Of a stretch of 64,000 nucleotides of DNA, positions 9,019 through 17,890 are shown piece after piece; position 1 is the stretch's first letter; every line of letters begins with the position of its first letter. The notes beneath the pieces were generated by a model. The model saw nothing but the letters and a program-made list of their open reading frames with translations, was not told the DNA's origin and ran no database searches. Position numbers and translations under genes: made by a program. This DNA is from an uncultured Acidimicrobiales bacterium (lineage in GTDB: Bacteria > Actinomycetota > Acidimicrobiia > Acidimicrobiales > Aldehydirespiratoraceae): positions 1,314,277-1,378,276 of the forward strand of contig CATQHS010000001.1 in the NCBI GenBank assembly GCA_958296055.1, written 5' to 3'.

Positions 9019-9975
9019 CTGCGGATCCTTCTGATCGTTAACACGGCGGCCTCCTCGGTGACGGGCCGGCGGCGGGTCCTGATCCACAAGGCGCTGTCCG
9101 CCGATCACGAGGTGAGGCTGATCGCCACCCAGCGCCGAGGCCACGCCAGCAAGCTGGCCCGGTCGGCCGCCAACGACGGCGACGACGTTGTGGTGGTGCT
9201 GGGCGGCGACGGAACCCTCAACGAGGCCGCCAACGGGCTAGCCGGCAGCGACACGGCACTGGCCGTCCTGCCCGGCGGGAGCACCAACGTGTTCGCCCGC
9301 ATCCTGGGGCTTCCCGACGAGCCGATCGACGCGGTGGTGGGGCTGCTGGACGCCCTCGAGGCGGCATCGATCAAGCCGATCGGGCTGGGTTCGGCGGACG
9401 GGCGGTACTTCCTGTTCCACTGCGGGATCGGGTTCGACGCGGCGGTGGTGGCCGAGGTGGAGCGACGGGGCCCGTGGAAGCGGTGGGCCGGCCATCCCCT
9501 GTTCATCTACGCCGCGGTCACGACATGGCTGCGGGGGGTGGACCGGCGGAGGGCGCCCCTGGCCGTCCGCTACCCCGACGACGACTTCGGCAGCGGCACA
9601 GGCGACGACCCCGGCAGCGACGCGGCAGACCGGGGGTTCCTGACCATGATCCTCAACGCCAGCCCTTACACGTTCCTCGGCGACCGTCCCTTGGATCTGG
9701 CACCCGAGGCCTCTTTGGACGCCCCGCTGGCCGCGGTGACGGTCACCGACTTATCGCTGCGCAGGCTGCTTCCCTTGGTGGCCCGGGCCCTGGGATCAGG
9801 CGACGTCGGGAGTAGCCCAGGGGTCCGGGTTCGCACCGGCCTGAGGCGGGCGACCGTCGAAGCCGACCCGCCCGTGCCCTACCAGATCGACGGCGACCAC
9901 CTCGGCTCAGGCCACCGATTCGAGATCCGCTGGGCCCCCGAGGCCCTGAAGCTGGTAGTCCCCCAGCGGTCCTAG
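9019..9975 (+). CDS. Diacylglycerol kinase family lipid kinase
   Basis: A member of the DAGK catalytic-domain family (YegS/DgkB/sphingosine-kinase fold) that phosphorylates a lipid hydroxyl. Seen: LRILLIVNTAASSVTGRR, the nucleotide-binding VVVVLGGDGTLNEAANGL, and LPGGSTNVFARILGLP, with a late HCGIGFDAAVVAEVERRG. About 318 residues, the normal size. The start is unusual: the only codon placed after a strong Shine-Dalgarno (AGGAGG at 9009-9014) is CTG at 9019. The nearest standard alternative is GTG at 8935, which adds 28 residues unlike the family and abuts the etfB promoter. It converges on the glycerophosphodiesterase gene, a second lipid-linked enzyme. Confidence 0.88.
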   Translation: MRILLIVNTAASSVTGRRRVLIHKALSADHEVRLIATQRRGHASKLARSAANDGDDVVVVLGGDGTLNEAANGLAGSDTALAVLPGGSTNVFARILGLPDEPIDAVVGLLDALEAASIKPIGLGSADGRYFLFHCGIGFDAAVVAEVERRGPWKRWAGHPLFIYAAVTTWLRGVDRRRAPLAVRYPDDDFGSGTGDDPGSDAADRGFLTMILNASPYTFLGDRPLDLAPEASLDAPLAAVTVTDLSLRRLLPLVARALGSGDVGSSPGVRVRTGLRRATVEADPPVPYQIDGDHLGSGHRFEIRWAPEALKLVVPQRS

Positions 9976-9996
9976 AACGACTGCGAAGGCGAGAAC

Positions 9997-10689
9997 TCAG
10001 GGTCGCGGGGCGGGGCCGATGACGGCTCGGGCCACGTCGGGGGTGTCGGTGATGATCCCGTCCACGCCCATAGCCACCAGATCGGCCATGCGGTCGGGGT
10101 CGTTCACCGTCCAGACGTTGACGGCCAGACCCGCGTCATGGGCTCGGCGGACCAAGCCGGCGTCCACGCAGGGGTCGAAGGGGTGTATGGCCGCCATCTG
10201 GTGGGCCCGAGCCCGCCCGACGGCCTGGGCCGGGTCCAAGAAGCCGTACAGGAAGGCGGTCGGCACCGAGGGGTCGGCGGCTCGGACCGCGTCGGCCGCG
10301 TCCACGTTGAACGACGAGACCAGCGCCCTCTCCGGCCCCAGGTAGGCATCGATGAGGCCGGCCACCGCGTCGGCCACCAGATTCTCGCCGTCGAAGTCGG
10401 GGTCGTCGGGAAGGTTCTTGATCTCGATGTTCACCCCCATGGGGCCGCACGCCTCCAGGGCCTCGGCCAGGCTGGGCACATAGCCGGGCAGTTCGTCGGC
10501 GGCCAGATCGCCGATCATCCGCCCGTCGCTGAGGTGGGCGTCGTGGTGGACGACGGCCACGCCGTCGGCGCTGCGCCGCACGTCCAGCTCCACCCAGTCG
10601 GCCCCCATCTCTCGGGCGGCCTTGAAGGCCTCGACGGTGTTCTCCGGGAAGGCGGCGCTGGCCCCCCGGTGCGCGATCACCAGCGTCAT
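9997..10689 (-). CDS. Glycerophosphodiester phosphodiesterase
   Basis: A 230-residue GDPD-family TIM-barrel enzyme that hydrolyses glycerophosphodiesters to glycerol 3-phosphate and an alcohol. The first lines give the active site: VIAHRGASAAFPENTVEAF (His-Arg and Glu-Asn), then DWVELDVRRSADGVAVVHHD (metal-binding Glu-x-Asp and general-acid His). Later INIEIK-like VNIEIKNLPDD and LAVNVWTVNDPDRMADLVAMGVDGIITDTPD complete the fold. There is no signal peptide, so it is probably cytosolic like UgpQ. It lies 38 bp downstream of the sensor kinase on the same strand, separated by a 20-bp direct repeat. Confidence 0.93.
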   Translation of the reverse strand: MTLVIAHRGASAAFPENTVEAFKAAREMGADWVELDVRRSADGVAVVHHDAHLSDGRMIGDLAADELPGYVPSLAEALEACGPMGVNIEIKNLPDDPDFDGENLVADAVAGLIDAYLGPERALVSSFNVDAADAVRAADPSVPTAFLYGFLDPAQAVGRARAHQMAAIHPFDPCVDAGLVRRAHDAGLAVNVWTVNDPDRMADLVAMGVDGIITDTPDVARAVIGPAPRP

Positions 10690-10697
10690 CGCCTCAG

Positions 10698-10737
10698 TCT
10701 GGCACCCTCAACCGGCCTCTGGCATCCTCAACCGGCC
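10698..10737. repeat. Two tandem 20-bp repeats at the end of the sensor kinase gene
   Basis: TCTGGCACCCTCAACCGGCC at 10698-10717 is followed at once by a copy at 10718-10737 with one difference. The stop codon of the kinase gene lies in the second copy, and the first copy carries the same TCA triplet. It looks like a small slippage duplication in the spacer between the kinase and the GDPD gene. Confidence 0.75.
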
Positions 10738-12311
10738 GATGCGACCGGCACCGACACGTCCACCACCGTGCCCCGGGGCGGCTCGTCCGATGCGGCCCGG
10801 ATGCCGATCCGACCCCTCATCTCCTTGACCACGAAGGTTCTCACGATGGTGAGGCCCAGGCCGGCGTCGCGGTCCAGCGAGAAGCCGTCGACCACGCCGG
10901 GCCCGCCGTCGATCACCTGCATCTCCAGCGCCCCGGCCGACCGGGAGAAGCGCAGCGTGATCTCCCCCCCGGCGGGCGAGCCGTGGTCGAAGGCGTTCTG
11001 CACCAGCTCGGTGAGCACCACGGCCAGCGGCATGGCCAGCTCGCCGGGGGCCTCGCCGATGGCGCCGGCCACCCGGAGGCGGACCGGGCGCTCAGGGGTG
11101 GTGAATCCCTCTTCCACCATCTGCACCAGCGAGGACACGATGGTGTCGAAATCAACCGCCGGCGACGGGTCCAGGGCCAGGCATTCGTGAACCAAGGCGA
11201 TGGACGAGATGCGCCGCACCGACTGTTCCACCGCGGCCCGGGCCTCGGCGCTGGCCAGCCGGCGGGCCTGGAGCCGCAGCAGGGAGCCCACGGTCTGGAG
11301 GTTGTTCTTGACCCGGTGGTGGATCTCCTGGATGGTGGCGTCCTTGGACATCAGGAGCTGGTCGCGGTGGCGCAACTCCGATATGTCCCGCAGCAGGGCC
11401 ACCGACCCGGTCACCCGGTCGCCCTCCACCAGCGGGTACGACCTCACCACCACGCACAGGTGCGGGCCCTGCTCCAGTTCGGACACGGTGGAGCGGCGCC
11501 GGGCGAAAGACCGGCGGATGACAGTGCCGTCTAGCCCGACGTCGTCGAGGCGGCGGCCGGTCACCGCTCCGATGACGCCGAGGCGGTTGAGGGCGCTGGT
11601 GGCGTTGGGCGACAAGTACTCGACCCGGCCCTCCCGGTCCACCACCATCACCCCGTCGCCCACCCGGGGCTCGCGGAACTCGCCGATCTGCTCGAAGCGG
11701 TCGTAGGGGAAACAGCCGTCGGCGATCATAAGCGTGAACCGGTCGTAGAGGGCCCGGTAGGTGGCGGCCAGCGGATTGAAGTGGCCGATGGGGGCGAGCC
11801 CGGACTGGCTGGTCAGGACCGCGACCACCTCGCCGGAGACTCTCACCGGCACGCAGTCGACGATCAGGTGGGAGTCGAGCCCGGGCGGGGGGGCCTGCTC
11901 GGTGACCACGTCGTCTCCGCCGACGCCGGCAGGCCGGCGGTCGGGGCGAGCGACCGTGTGCCGGCCCAAGGTCCGCCCGGTCATGGCCAAGTCCAGCAAC
12001 GGGGCGGTCTCGGGATCGGCCCGGGCCCCGATCGGATCGATGGGGTACACGGTCGGGCCGGTGGTGCAGCGGATGTGGGCCAACACGATGAAGCCGCCCG
12101 CGGCGGCCGGAGCACCGACGGCTGGCCCGGTCTCGCCTGAGCCTGGCCCGTCGGCGGCCGGCCCGACGGGGGTGCAGGGGGCGTAAACGAGCAGGTCCGC
12201 GAACGACAGGTCGGCCAGCAGCGCCCAAGCCCCCACCAGGCGCTGGAGATGGTCGACGGCCCGCTCGTCGAGGGCAGTGCGGGCCCGGGCGAGCTCGGCC
12301 AGGCTGGCCAT
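10728..12311 (-). CDS. PdtaS-like sensor histidine kinase
   Basis: A 527-residue cytosolic kinase with no membrane segment. Residues about 1-200 look like the GAF-type N-terminal sensor of PdtaS kinases (LVGAWALLADLSFADLLVY). Residues about 220-330 are a PAS domain (GVMVVDREGRVEYLSPNATSAL). The dimerisation helix is HisKA_2 type, with the phospho-accepting His in EIHHRVKNNLQTVGSLLRLQ. The ATPase domain shows VLTELVQNAFDHG, VIDGGPGV and GLGLTIVRTFV. In actinobacteria the partner is usually the RNA-binding ANTAR regulator PdtaR, which is not nearby. It is the last gene of an mrp-DUF3107-kinase operon, with a 15-bp gap upstream. Confidence 0.92.
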   Translation of the reverse strand: MASLAELARARTALDERAVDHLQRLVGAWALLADLSFADLLVYAPCTPVGPAADGPGSGETGPAVGAPAAAGGFIVLAHIRCTTGPTVYPIDPIGARADPETAPLLDLAMTGRTLGRHTVARPDRRPAGVGGDDVVTEQAPPPGLDSHLIVDCVPVRVSGEVVAVLTSQSGLAPIGHFNPLAATYRALYDRFTLMIADGCFPYDRFEQIGEFREPRVGDGVMVVDREGRVEYLSPNATSALNRLGVIGAVTGRRLDDVGLDGTVIRRSFARRRSTVSELEQGPHLCVVVRSYPLVEGDRVTGSVALLRDISELRHRDQLLMSKDATIQEIHHRVKNNLQTVGSLLRLQARRLASAEARAAVEQSVRRISSIALVHECLALDPSPAVDFDTIVSSLVQMVEEGFTTPERPVRLRVAGAIGEAPGELAMPLAVVLTELVQNAFDHGSPAGGEITLRFSRSAGALEMQVIDGGPGVVDGFSLDRDAGLGLTIVRTFVVKEMRGRIGIRAASDEPPRGTVVDVSVPVASAG

Positions 12312-12326
12312 GAGCGCCGGCCAGCG

Positions 12327-12554
12327 TCAGCCGAAGCCGATGGGGTTGGAGTCGGTCGGCATGATCTCCACGTAGGCGATGCGCTCCGAGGCCACCGCGA
12401 TCTCGCGGCCTTGGTCGTCGGTCAGCCACAGCGAGGGCTGCTCGCCGGCCAAGGCGGCGTCGATGGAGGCCCGCAGGGCGGCGCGGTCGGCGCCGCCGCC
12501 GACGCTCACGGTGATCTCGCGGGGGTTGTCGGTGACTCCGATGCGGATGTTCAC
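12327..12554 (-). CDS. DUF3107 family protein
   Basis: A 75-residue protein, MNIRIGVTDNPREITVSVGG then LWLTDDQGREIAVASERIAY and a C-terminal MPTDSNPIGFG. This size and pattern fit DUF3107, a small conserved actinobacterial family of unknown function (Rv3208A is a member). It sits between mrp and the PdtaS-like kinase with gaps of 19 and 15 bp, so it is certainly cotranscribed with them. Confidence 0.9.
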   Translation of the reverse strand: MNIRIGVTDNPREITVSVGGGADRAALRASIDAALAGEQPSLWLTDDQGREIAVASERIAYVEIMPTDSNPIGFG

Positions 12555-12573
12555 GCTCGCCTCCTCGGTTAGG

Positions 12574-13713
12574 TCAGACGATCTTCAGCTCGGGGTGGGT
12601 GCGCCGGCTGGGGGCGTGGCCCTCGACCCATTCGGCCATGGCCGCGAATATCTGAGACGCCTCCGAGTCGGGGTCGACGGCGACGATGGGGCGGCCCCGG
12701 TCGCTGCCCTCCCTCAGCGGAATGGCGATGGGCACCTGGCCGATGAGATCCACCTCCAGGCGGCGGGCCAAGTCGGCCCCGCCGCCGGACCCGAAGATCG
12801 GGTAGCGCCGGCCATCATCGCCGGTGAACCAGGACATGTTCTCGATCACCCCCCGGACCTCGATGTTCACCTTGTCGAACATGAACGCCGACCGCTGGGC
12901 CACTTTCTGGGCCGCCGGGTTGGGGGTGGTCACCACGTAGGCCTCGGCCCGGGGCAGGAACTGGGCCAGCGACAAGGAGATGTCGCCGGTTCCGGGCGGG
13001 AGGTCCACGATCAGGTAGTCGGGGTCGTCCCAGAACACGTCGGTGAGGAACTGCTCCAGGGCCTTGTGCAGCATGGGGCCGCGCCAGATCACCGGCTGGT
13101 CCTCTTGGGCGAAGAAGCCCATGGAGATGCAGCGCACGCCGTGGACCTCGGGGGGGACGATCATCTCGTCGATGACCACCGGCGCCCGGTCCACCCCCAG
13201 CATCCGGGGTATCGAGAAGCCCCAGACGTCGGCGTCGACCACCGCGGTGGAGCGACCCCGGCGGGCCAGGGCGATAGCCAGGTTGGCGGTGACCGACGAC
13301 TTCCCCACCCCGCCCTTGCCCGAGGCGATGAGCAGGGTGCGGGTGCGGTTGCCGGGCTGGGCGAAGGGGATGGCCCGGCCTTGGGCGTGACCGTGGGCGG
13401 GGGCCGACCCGGCGGTGGCGGCCGGGTCGCCGTGGAGGCGGGTGCGGAGCTCGGCTCGCTCCTCGTCGGTCATGACGCCGAAGTCGACGGTGACGGCGGC
13501 GACGCCGTCCAGGGCGAGCAGGGCTTCGGTGACCCGGCCCCGGATCTCGTTGCGCAACGGGCAGCCAGCCACAGTGAGGGCGATCTCCACGTCCACGTGG
13601 CCACCGTCGATGGCGGCACCCCGGTACATGTCCAGATCGACGATGCTGCGGTGCAGTTCCGGGTCCTCGACCGGCCTGAGGGCCTCGATCACCTCGGCTT
13701 CGGTGACGGTCAC
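12574..13713 (-). CDS. mrp: Mrp/ApbC-type iron-sulfur cluster carrier ATPase
   Basis: A 379-residue P-loop protein that carries Fe-S clusters to apo-proteins. Residues 1-90 are a MIP18/DUF59 domain (VIEALRPVEDPELHRSIVDL, then VAGCPLRNEIRGRV with its Cys). The ATPase part has a deviant Walker A SGKGGVGKSSVTANLA at about 130, the DADVWGFSIPRMLG switch, and LIVDLPPGTGD. The CxxC of many Mrp proteins near the C terminus is absent (the segment reads GVIENMSWFTGDDGRRYPIF), which is common in actinobacterial members that have MSWF in its place. It is the first gene of the operon and is divergent from a SufR-like regulator 45 bp away. Confidence 0.94.
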   Translation of the reverse strand: MTVTEAEVIEALRPVEDPELHRSIVDLDMYRGAAIDGGHVDVEIALTVAGCPLRNEIRGRVTEALLALDGVAAVTVDFGVMTDEERAELRTRLHGDPAATAGSAPAHGHAQGRAIPFAQPGNRTRTLLIASGKGGVGKSSVTANLAIALARRGRSTAVVDADVWGFSIPRMLGVDRAPVVIDEMIVPPEVHGVRCISMGFFAQEDQPVIWRGPMLHKALEQFLTDVFWDDPDYLIVDLPPGTGDISLSLAQFLPRAEAYVVTTPNPAAQKVAQRSAFMFDKVNIEVRGVIENMSWFTGDDGRRYPIFGSGGGADLARRLEVDLIGQVPIAIPLREGSDRGRPIVAVDPDSEASQIFAAMAEWVEGHAPSRRTHPELKIV

Positions 13714-13746
13714 AGCGGGGCTCCGGGGAGGACGAGGGCGGCTGCT

Positions 13747-13752
13747 TAGACT
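13747..13752 (+). promoter_or_regulatory. Putative -10 box of a leaderless promoter
   Basis: TAGACT lies exactly 6 bp before the GTG start of the regulator gene at 13759. That spacing puts the transcription start on or next to the start codon, as in the leaderless genes common in actinobacteria. There is no Shine-Dalgarno in front of the GTG. No clear -35 element was found. Confidence 0.45.
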
Positions 13753-13758
13753 ACTGGC

Positions 13759-14472
13759 GTGGAGAGGTCGTCCCTCAGCCCGGCGGAGTTCGCCTCAACC
13801 GTCACCGCCATAACGTCGGCCTTCGGCGACCCCACCCGCCGCGGCATCTACCTGTTCGCCCACGAGTCGCCCAACGGGGTGACGGCCGCTGAGACGGCCC
13901 GCCGGTTCGATCTGCACCCCAACGTGGCCCGCCACCACCTCGACAAGCTGGCGTCGGGGCGGTATCTGGAGGTCGCCGCGTCGAAGCCGTCAGGCGGGGC
14001 CGGGCGACCCTCCAAGCGGTACCGGGCCACCGAGGCCAGGGTCGCCTTGGAGGTGGCGGTGCGCCACGACGACATCCTGGTGACCCTGTTGGGCCGGGCC
14101 CTGGCCATGATCGGGCCGGGGGCGGCGGCCGAGATGGCCGAGGAGGTGGGCGCCGAGTACGGCCGCTCGATGGCCGCCGGGCTCGACCTCTCCGCCGGGC
14201 CGCGCTCGTTCCGCACCGCCCTGCACGTGGTGGCCGACGCGCTGTCGGCCCACGGCTTCGCCGCCCACGCCGAGAAGCGGGGCGACGAGCTGCGGATCGT
14301 GGCCGAGAACTGCCCCTTCGGCGACGCCGCGGTGGAGCACCCGGTGATCTGCGCGGTGGACCGGGGCATGGTGAGGGGGATGCTGGCCCAGCTCTACGGA
14401 CCGGCCGGCGCCGACACCAGCGCCTCGCGGCCCGCTGGCGACGACCGCTGCGTCACCACCGTCCAGCCCTAA
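13759..14472 (+). CDS. COG2345-type winged-helix regulator, possibly SufR-like
   Basis: A 237-residue DNA-binding protein. Residues about 15-75 are an ArsR-like winged helix (FGDPTRRGIYLFAHESPNGVTAAETARRFDLHPNVARHHLDKL). The C-terminal half carries cysteines at 185, 198 and 231. The first two are spaced C-x12-C, the same as the first pair of the 4Fe-4S-binding motif of SufR, but the last two Cys of SufR are not conserved in position. It is divergent from mrp, an Fe-S carrier gene. I infer that it may sense Fe-S status and control mrp or itself; this is not shown. The start is a GTG without a ribosome-binding site, fitting a leaderless message. Confidence 0.8.
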   Translation: MERSSLSPAEFASTVTAITSAFGDPTRRGIYLFAHESPNGVTAAETARRFDLHPNVARHHLDKLASGRYLEVAASKPSGGAGRPSKRYRATEARVALEVAVRHDDILVTLLGRALAMIGPGAAAEMAEEVGAEYGRSMAAGLDLSAGPRSFRTALHVVADALSAHGFAAHAEKRGDELRIVAENCPFGDAAVEHPVICAVDRGMVRGMLAQLYGPAGADTSASRPAGDDRCVTTVQP

Positions 14473-14523
14473 GCCCTGTCGCTCTTGACGGGCGGGTCGG
14501 GTAGCCGGCGACCTGCACCCCCC

Positions 14524-15612
14524 TCAACCGAGGGCGGCTACGGGCTCGGCCACCTTGCGGCTCAGTAGCGGAGGCACGGAATTGCCGATCTGGGCCTGCA
14601 CCGACGCCCGCCGGCCGACGAAGCCGAACGAGTCGGGGAAGGTGAACAGCCGGCGCAACTCGGGCACCCGGAGCCTGCGGTTGTCCCAGTGGAATGGACC
14701 CACGTTCGGGCCGGGATGGGCCTGGATGGTGGGCGAGGGCCGGTTCGGGTCGAGCTTCAGCAGGAACGACCAGTAGCGGGACCGCCACTCGAAGATCGGC
14801 TCAGGGTGACCCCGCCGTTTGGTGAAGTGCAGGTAGTTCCCGCCCGGAGGTATCTCCGAGAGCAGGTGGCCCCATTTGCCGCGCACGGTCTCCCCCGGCT
14901 CGGGGTGGGTGACCAAGCCCGCCAGCGCTGTCGCCGAATCGACATGGGGGAGCGGACCGCCGAGCGCCTTTCTCCGCTCCCAGTCGCCGTGGTGGGTGGG
15001 CGCCGGCAGCTCGGGGAGCTCCTCACCCCTGGCCGCCCCCACCACGAAGAGGCGGGGCCGGGACTGCGGCACCCCGTAGTCGGCCGCGTTCAGCACTCGC
15101 CAGCGGCACCGATAGCCGGACCCCTCGATCTCCCTCAGCAGGCGTTTGAACGCGGGCCGGCTGGCTTGGTTGTCGAAGGTCAGCGCGTAGACGTTCTCCA
15201 GGATGAACCAGCGCGGCCTGGCCTCGGCCAAGACCCCGGTATAGGCCTGCAGCAGGCTGGCCGCGGGGTCGGCCCCGTTGCGCTTCCAGTCGAGCCAGAA
15301 CCCGGACTTGGAGAAAGCGACGCAGGGCGGGCCCCCCACCAGAAGGTCGGGCCGCTCCCGCCGGCCCAGGCCGGCCGCTCTCAGGATGTCGGAGGTGGAA
15401 ATGCCGTCGGTTGAGCCCGCGGCGAGGGGACCGAGGTCGGCCCGGAGCACCTCGGCCAAGGCCGGAAAAAATTCGCCAGCGTTCTTCTCCATCGTGTCGG
15501 CCGCGTCTTGGTCCCATTCGACCGCGGCGAGGGTGCGGAATCCAGCCTCTTCTACCCCGAGATCCAGGCCCCCGGCCCCGGAGAAAAGGGAGATCGCCGC
15601 GCCAGCGTCCAT
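14524..15612 (-). CDS. DNA (cytosine-5) methyltransferase, orphan
   Basis: A 362-residue C5-cytosine methyltransferase. All core motifs are visible: I (SLFSGAGGLDLGVEEAG), IV with the catalytic Pro-Cys (GGPPCVAFSKSG), VI (ILENV), VIII (QSRPRLFVVGA) and X (QIGNSVPPLLSRKVAE). The target-recognition region between VIII and IX is about 100 residues. No restriction endonuclease or Vsr gene is next to it, so it is an orphan that may mark the genome epigenetically or protect against foreign enzymes. I chose ATG 15612; an open frame to 15747 offers an upstream ATG, but the extra 45 residues are unlike the family. The recognition site cannot be predicted by eye. Confidence 0.93.
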   Translation of the reverse strand: MDAGAAISLFSGAGGLDLGVEEAGFRTLAAVEWDQDAADTMEKNAGEFFPALAEVLRADLGPLAAGSTDGISTSDILRAAGLGRRERPDLLVGGPPCVAFSKSGFWLDWKRNGADPAASLLQAYTGVLAEARPRWFILENVYALTFDNQASRPAFKRLLREIEGSGYRCRWRVLNAADYGVPQSRPRLFVVGAARGEELPELPAPTHHGDWERRKALGGPLPHVDSATALAGLVTHPEPGETVRGKWGHLLSEIPPGGNYLHFTKRRGHPEPIFEWRSRYWSFLLKLDPNRPSPTIQAHPGPNVGPFHWDNRRLRVPELRRLFTFPDSFGFVGRRASVQAQIGNSVPPLLSRKVAEPVAALG

Positions 15613-15788
15613 GCTGGGAGTTTGGGCGCGTTGGGGCGGCCGGGCGCGGATGATCGGGGCCGCGGGAAGGCACAACTGGGCGTTCTGCCCGGGTCTCTTG
15701 CTGCTATCCCCACACATGTGCGTCAGAATAAAAAGGCGGTGTGACACCGGACCGAGGGTTCCGAGGGCACCGGTACACTCGCCGGGCC

Positions 15789-16274
15789 ATGTCGCTGTAC
15801 CTGGTCCGCCACGCCACTGCCGGGATGCGGTCCGGTTGGTCCGGCTCGGATCTCCAGCGGCCTCTCGACGCCCGGGGCCAAGCTCAGGCCATCGACATCC
15901 GGGAGGCGCTGGCCTCTGAGCCCATCGATCGGATCCTCTCCAGCCGAGCGGTCCGCTGCATCCAGACCGTCGCGCCGCTGGCTGCGGCCGTGGGGGTGGA
16001 GGTCGAGCCGGCCGACGAGGTGACCGAGGGCGCCGGTTTCGACCGCGCCTTCGATCTGATTGCCGGCTTGGCCGAGGCCGAGGGCGACAGCGTCGTGTGC
16101 AGCCACGGCGACCTGATCCCGGCCGTGTTGTGGAGACTGCAGGACGCCAGTCTGACCGACCGGCTCGAATGGCAGAAGTGCGCCAAGGGGTCGATCTGGG
16201 ATCTCGATGTGCGCAACGGCCGGGTGGCGGGCGCTGCCTACCGGTCGCCGAGCCGCTTGGCCGCCCGCGCTTGA
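15789..16274 (+). CDS. SixA-like phosphohistidine phosphatase
   Basis: A 161-residue histidine phosphatase of the short SixA type. The N terminus MSLYLVRHATAGMRSGW holds the catalytic Arg-His, followed by LQRPLDARGQAQA, ILSSRAVRCIQTVAPL and the second His in VVCSHGDLIPAVL. SixA removes phosphate from phosphohistidine on phosphotransfer proteins; the substrate here is unknown. TACACT at 15774-15779 could be a -10 box, which would give a leader of only a few bases. The downstream spacer to the DUF222 gene is strikingly A+T rich for this genome. Confidence 0.88.
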   Translation: MSLYLVRHATAGMRSGWSGSDLQRPLDARGQAQAIDIREALASEPIDRILSSRAVRCIQTVAPLAAAVGVEVEPADEVTEGAGFDRAFDLIAGLAEAEGDSVVCSHGDLIPAVLWRLQDASLTDRLEWQKCAKGSIWDLDVRNGRVAGAAYRSPSRLAARA

Positions 16275-16347
16275 CTTCTCTTGAAATATTTTTAGATTAT
16301 TTCTGGGTTATTTCGGGTTAGGGGGTGTGATTGTCTCACCCTTGTTG

Positions 16348-16353
16348 TAGAGT
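16348..16353 (+). promoter_or_regulatory. Putative -10 box of a leaderless promoter
   Basis: TAGAGT is 6 bp before the ATG at 16360 of the DUF222/HNH gene, the same geometry as at 13747 and 27168. It follows an A+T-rich stretch at about 16275-16320. No Shine-Dalgarno precedes the ATG and no convincing -35 was seen. Confidence 0.42.
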
Positions 16354-16359
16354 GATCAT

Positions 16360-17849
16360 ATGTTCACTGAAACGGTCGAAGGCATCGACGAGGGCCTGAG
16401 CCGGCTGCTGGACGCGGCCCGGTCGGGGGAACTGCCGGTGGCCCGGCTCAAGGATCTGATCGCGGCCAGCCGGTCCTGGGAGGCCAAGGTGGCCGCGTTG
16501 CAGACCGACTCGGCCCGGCTGATCGCGGCGCGGGAGCGCCACGGCGACGGCGGGGCCTCGGTGCTGCGCGACCGGGCCGGCAAATCGAAGTTCCAGGCCC
16601 GCCGCAGCCTGGGCGCGGCCGAGGTTCTCGATGAGATGCCCGGGCTGCGCTCCGCGGTTGACGCTGGGGAGGTGCCTTTGGCCAACACCGAGCGCCTGGC
16701 CGACGCGGCCAAGCTCACTGCTCCCGAGACGGTGGACTCGGCCTCTGACTTGTTGGCAATGGCCAAGGAGTTGCCGCCGGACCGGTTCGCCCGCGAGGCC
16801 GGCGCCTGGGCCCAGCGCCACCAGATCGACCACGGCCATGGGGATTATCTGCAAAAGCGCCGCCGGCGGTACTTGAAGACCTGGAAGCAACAGGACGGCA
16901 TGGTGCGCCTCAACGGCTTGTTGGACCCCGAGACCGGCACCCGCATCTGCAGCCGCCTCCAAGACGCCGCCGAAGAACTCCGCCGCCAAGACCAGCAATC
17001 AGCCCGCACCGGCCGCGGCCCAAACGCCGGTGACGGCTTTGACGACGCGGGATCTGCCGTCACCGACAGTTCGGAGGACGCGGGATCGGCAGCCGACACC
17101 GGCTCGAACGACGGCGTGGGGCCCGGCGCCGGTGAGGGTCGCCGGTCCTGGGATCAGCTCCGGGCTGACGCCTTGGACCTGTTGACTTCGGGAGCGGCCG
17201 GCGCCAAGGACCGGGGCGGTTCGGGGGGCAGGCCCAAGGCCGAGGTGATCGTGGTGGCCGACATCGGCGTCCTCACTGGCGATGATCCCTCCGGGCGCTG
17301 CGAGATCCCCGGCGCCGGGCCGGTGCCCCCGGCGGTGCTTCAGCGCATCGCCTGCGACGCCCACCTCACCGGCCTCCTCTTCGCCGACGGCAAACCGCTG
17401 CACCACGGGGCCAGGGTGCGCACCGCCGCCAAAGACCAATGGCGGGCCCTCATCGCCGCGACGGCGGCTGCATCGGCTGCGGCGCCGAACCCAGCCGCTG
17501 CCAAGCCCACCACATCATCCCCTACGCCCAGTCCCGGCGCACCGACATCGACAACCTGGTGCTCGTCTGCTGGCGCTGCCACCACAACATCCACGACCAC
17601 CACTGGCGGGTCACCCACCACAACGGCAAACCCGTCCTCGAACCCCCCGACCCCCTAGCCCCGCCCAACCCCGCCGACGGCCGACACCCTCAAGGCCAAC
17701 ACACCCACGACCAACACCCCCGCGAACCCAGCCGCCCGCGACCAAACCGCAGCCCACGACCCACCAAAACCCGAACCGGGCCGGGCCGAATCACCCCCAA
17801 CGGCCCCGACCCGGCCCGGCCCACAGCACCCGCCCTATTCACCACCTGA
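16360..17849 (+). pseudogene. DUF222/HNH endonuclease-like gene with a frameshift
   Basis: The first frame (16360-17658) encodes a DUF222 region: LPVARLKDLIAASRSWEAKV, KSKFQARRSLGAAEVL, GDYLQKRRRRYLKTWKQQDG, LLDPETGTRI. It reads up to DQWRALIA and then degenerates into Ala, Ser and Thr. The HNH domain continues in another frame (17439-17849): RDGGCIGCGAEPSRCQAHHI, then IDNLVLVCWRCHHNIHDHHW. One missing C near 17457 explains the break, since restoring it gives a continuous ALIARDGGCIGCG. It is either a genuine inactivating mutation or a sequencing error. DUF222/HNH genes are numerous in actinobacteria, often in repeats, with unclear roles. A Gly/Ser/Asp-rich insert lies at about residues 215-270. 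Confidence 0.8.
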
Positions 17850-17890
17850 CCGAAGCAACCGAGATGAACCGGGATCCCAGACGCTTACAC

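Noticed and set aside
14524-15747. Cytosine methyltransferase considered as part of a restriction-modification system
   Set aside because: Neighbours on both sides are a regulator and a SixA phosphatase; no endonuclease or Vsr gene is adjacent.
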